Shown in pieces: positions 6,650 to 8,363 of a DNA stretch of 8,363 nt (position 1 is its first letter; each line of letters begins with the position of its first letter). The stretch comes from Actinomycetota bacterium (GTDB lineage Bacteria; Actinomycetota; Actinomycetes; Actinomycetales; Microbacteriaceae). The position numbers and the translations under genes are program-made. A model generated the notes under the pieces. It was given only the letters and a program-made list of their open reading frames with translations, made no database searches and was not told the origin of the DNA. The stretch is taken from the NCBI GenBank assembly GCA_009704705.1, contig WLDR01000059.1, positions 1-8,363 of the forward strand, given 5' to 3'.

Positions 6650-6791
6650 TGTGATCTCCTTCGCGCATCGAAATCTGCTCTAACCCTAACGACCGCAGGC
6701 AACCGCGTGGCGGTGATTGACCAGCTCGATTTCATGAGTCACACTTGCGTTCAGGCCCGCATCCAACTGGTGCCCAGAAAAGAGGTGCCCC
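6650..6791. promoter_or_regulatory. Divergent intergenic region between small gene and heliorhodopsin
   Basis: This 142-bp gap must hold the promoter of the heliorhodopsin and probably that of the small gene. A TTGACC at 6717-6722 could be a -35 box for the heliorhodopsin, but no good -10 follows at normal spacing (CACACT at 6740-6745 is poor). No strong inverted repeat or operator was seen. The ribosome binding sites are AAGGAG for the small gene (6656-6661, minus) and AGAGG for heliorhodopsin (6781-6785, plus). Confidence 0.4.
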
Positions 6792-7598
6792 GTGGCACGC
6801 AAGGTTCGGTCGGAAGACGAACAAATCAAACGACTCCGCACGTATAACGTCGTCGCGGGTGCTGTTCACTTTTTGCAGGGAGCAACGTTCCTTTTCGTTC
6901 TCACGCAACTGAGTTCACAGGTCATGTTCCCCGTGACCGTCGATTACATGACGGGACCTCCCGGAGTTGACCTCCCCACCGAGAGAGTCACACTCTTTGA
7001 AATCAACCTTGGAATCGGCGTTGTTGCCTTCCTCTTCATGTCAGCCTTTTTCCACTTCCTGATTTCGTGGCCGGGTGTTTTCAACCGCTACGCCGCGGGA
7101 CTGAAGAAGAACCACAACTACTTCCGTTGGACCGAGTACTCGCTCAGCTCGTCGGTCATGATTTGGCTCATCGCTCAGCTCACCGGAGCGACCGATGTTG
7201 GTGCACTGGTCGCGATCTTTGCGGTCAACGCATCCATGATCATGTTCGGTGCCCTGCAAGAGAAGTACGAGAAGCCGGGAAACAAGCAGTTCCTGCCGTT
7301 CGTCTTCGGTTGCATGACGGGAATCGTGCCGTGGCTCATCATCTTGATCTACACGCTTCAGCCCGGCTCGACGAGTGCCGCCGAAGTTCCCGGCTTCGTC
7401 ATCGGCATCATCGTGTCGCTCTTCGTGTTCTTCAACACGTTCGCTATCAACCAGGCATTGCAGTATCGCCAGGTCGGCGGATGGCGCAGCTACCTGCGCG
7501 GTGAGCGCATGTACATCACGCTCAGCCTCGTGGCAAAGAGCGTGCTCGCGTGGCAGGTGTTCTCCGGAGCGCTCGTTCCGCTTTTCGTCAACTCATAG
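6792..7598 (+). CDS. Heliorhodopsin
   Basis: A complete 268-residue retinal-binding membrane protein of the heliorhodopsin family, light-sensing rhodopsins inserted with the N-terminus in the cytoplasm, opposite to type-1 rhodopsins. The start is a GTG at 6792 with AGAGG 6 nt upstream. Seven spans fit at about 16-40, 68-92, 111-132, 136-156, 166-190, 199-224 and 236-265. The A-B loop (about 45-66, with YMTGPPGVDLP) is the family's extracellular beta-hairpin region used in dimerisation. By recalled alignment to heliorhodopsin 48C12, the retinal Schiff-base lysine is K249 (SLVAKSVLAWQ), the counterion E115 (FRWTEYSLSSS), and the pocket residues H26, H88, N146 and S245 are kept. Family members studied show a long photocycle and mostly no ion pumping, so a sensory or enzyme-modulating role is usually proposed. 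It faces a FAD oxidoreductase convergently and is divergent from a 57-aa gene. No retinal-synthesis gene is in the window. Confidence 0.97.
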   Translation: MARKVRSEDEQIKRLRTYNVVAGAVHFLQGATFLFVLTQLSSQVMFPVTVDYMTGPPGVDLPTERVTLFEINLGIGVVAFLFMSAFFHFLISWPGVFNRYAAGLKKNHNYFRWTEYSLSSSVMIWLIAQLTGATDVGALVAIFAVNASMIMFGALQEKYEKPGNKQFLPFVFGCMTGIVPWLIILIYTLQPGSTSAAEVPGFVIGIIVSLFVFFNTFAINQALQYRQVGGWRSYLRGERMYITLSLVAKSVLAWQVFSGALVPLFVNS

Positions 7599-7607
7599 TT
7601 CACGGCC

Positions 7608-7656
7608 GATGGGCTACTGCGCGAAGTTGAGACCAACTTTGTTGCGGTAGCCCATC
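7608..7656. terminator. Long hairpin at the convergent end of heliorhodopsin and FAD oxidoreductase genes
   Basis: GATGGGCTAC (7608-7617) pairs perfectly with GTAGCCCATC (7647-7656). Inside it GC/GC (7619-7620 with 7644-7645), flanked by G-U pairs in the plus-strand RNA, and AAGTT/AACTT (7624-7628 with 7635-7639) extend the stem to a 6-nt loop. The structure begins 9 nt after the heliorhodopsin stop and contains the stop codon and last codons of the oxidoreductase on the other strand. It is a good candidate for a bidirectional terminator. There is no T-run on either side, so it would be of the stem-only kind. Confidence 0.6.
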
Positions 7657-8363
7657 ACCTTTGAGCGCATGCCGATGCCACAGACACCAACCATGGCGTC
7701 ACCCGTGAAGTAGCCGTAGATGCAATCGCCGCCGACGTCGCCCTCGAGAAGTCGTATGTCGTCGCCTTGGTCAAGAAGTCCATAGGCAAGCAAGCTCACC
7801 TCGAACTGGTCACTCCAAAAACTTGGGATGGGCGCGAACGGTTTTTCGAGTTCCGCCGCATGCGCATCCCGGTCGTCGCCGTGAGCGAGCGCGACCAGCT
7901 TCCCCACCTTGCGGGCCATTTCGGTCGGGATGTTCCAATGCTCGACCCGTCGTGTTTTCGGGTCGAATTGCGGGATCGGAAAACGCGCGACGTCGCCGAT
8001 TGCGTAGACGTTGTCCCACGGCTCGCCGTTCTCCCGCAGCGCGTGCAAGGTCTCGTCAACGTGCACGCCGGATTCGATGTCGATGTCGTTGTTGAGCAGG
8101 AACTCTGTATTGGGAAGTGAGCCGAGCGCTTCAATCACGACGTCGCACGAGATGTTCTGGCCGTTGTCGAGCACGACACCCGTTACGCGGTCGCCGGCCT
8201 CGTCAGCGAGAATCTCGACGAGACACGCGTTTGAAATGAACGTCACGCCGTGAGCCTCGTTGCGGCGTTGCACATCTTCGGCGAGTTGCTGACCGAGGGG
8301 TCGCAACATCGGGATGCTGCCCTTGCCGACGACCGTTACGGTGCAACCGAGCTTTGTCGCGGT
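7614..8363 (-). CDS. FAD-dependent NAD(P)H oxidoreductase (ferredoxin/rubredoxin reductase type), partial
   Basis: The C-terminal 249 residues of a flavoprotein whose start lies beyond the right edge; the frame stays open to base 8363. The visible part begins in the NAD(P)H-binding Rossmann domain (TATKLGCTVTVVGKGSIPMLRP), a strand-and-turn typical of the pyridine-nucleotide-disulfide oxidoreductase fold. Fragment residues about 119-129 (VYAIGDVARFP) are the second FAD-binding motif with its Gly-Asp pair. EHWNIPTEMARKVGK (141-155) and SFWSDQFEVSLLAYG (181-195) are marks of the reductase C-terminal domain found in ferredoxin, putidaredoxin and rubredoxin reductases. The protein would move electrons from NAD(P)H through FAD to a small iron-sulfur partner or other acceptor, in the cytoplasm. 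No ferredoxin or oxygenase partner is visible. No redox-active disulfide pair is seen in this fragment. The gene converges on the heliorhodopsin, 15 nt apart; an internal ATG at 8309 is not the true start. Confidence 0.88.
   Translation of the reverse strand, partial: TATKLGCTVTVVGKGSIPMLRPLGQQLAEDVQRRNEAHGVTFISNACLVEILADEAGDRVTGVVLDNGQNISCDVVIEALGSLPNTEFLLNNDIDIESGVHVDETLHALRENGEPWDNVYAIGDVARFPIPQFDPKTRRVEHWNIPTEMARKVGKLVALAHGDDRDAHAAELEKPFAPIPSFWSDQFEVSLLAYGLLDQGDDIRLLEGDVGGDCIYGYFTGDAMVGVCGIGMRSKVMGYRNKVGLNFAQ

Noticed and set aside
6422..6847. Plus-strand 141-codon frame overlapping the small gene and the heliorhodopsin start
   Set aside because: No ribosome binding site or family-like sequence. 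It overlaps both better-supported genes out of frame.
6792..7598. Possibility that the rhodopsin is a type-1 proton pump
   Set aside because: It lacks the type-1 helix C motif with Asp counterion and donor; the third span has RWTEYSLSSS with a Glu counterion, and the seventh span has the heliorhodopsin AKSVLAWQ pattern.
1..8363. Mobile elements, CRISPR array, tRNA or rRNA genes
   Set aside because: No transposase-like frame, no regularly spaced repeats and no recognisable tRNA cloverleaf or rRNA core sequence was seen by eye on either strand.

Overview
The window reads as bacterial chromosome from an actinobacterium, most plausibly an aquatic member of the Microbacteriaceae or a close relative. 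Base composition looks moderately GC-rich by eye, genes are tightly packed, several have clear AAGGAG-type ribosome binding sites, and the protein families (MMPL exporter with a divergent TetR regulator, SSADH-type aldehyde dehydrogenase, heliorhodopsin) fit that group. The taxonomic call is inference; there is no rRNA gene in the window.

Layout. (1) 1-279, minus: the N-terminal part of a cupin protein that runs off the left edge, with two near-identical palindromes (306-321 and 330-345) in its upstream region. (2) 428-3145, minus: a complete MMPL/RND-family exporter of 905 aa. (3) 3146-3292: a divergent control region with three copies of an ACAC(C/T)TGT half-site, followed by a TetR-family regulator (3293-3856, plus) that probably represses itself and the exporter. 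(4) 3920-6401, minus: an aldehyde dehydrogenase of the succinate-semialdehyde dehydrogenase type, followed after 10 nt by a multi-membrane-span protein that looks like the DUF998 family. Upstream of them lies a small 57-codon gene (6476-6649, minus, GTG start). (5) 6792-7598, plus: a complete heliorhodopsin, transcribed divergently from the small gene. (6) 7614-8363, minus: the C-terminal 249 residues of an NAD(P)H/FAD-dependent oxidoreductase of the ferredoxin/rubredoxin reductase type that runs off the right edge. It converges on the heliorhodopsin gene, and a long hairpin (7608-7656) sits at their junction.

The main item of interest is the heliorhodopsin: an inverted-topology microbial rhodopsin with the retinal lysine (K249), the counterion glutamate (E115) and the histidines of the Schiff-base region all present. 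Its cellular role is still unsettled in the field, so its neighbours matter: a flavin oxidoreductase, a small unrecognised protein and an SSADH/membrane-protein pair. No retinal or carotenoid synthesis gene is in view. The exporter/TetR unit is a conventional drug- or lipid-export module, apart from a long heptad-like insertion in its first extracytoplasmic domain. No tRNA, rRNA, CRISPR array, insertion sequence or phage gene was seen.
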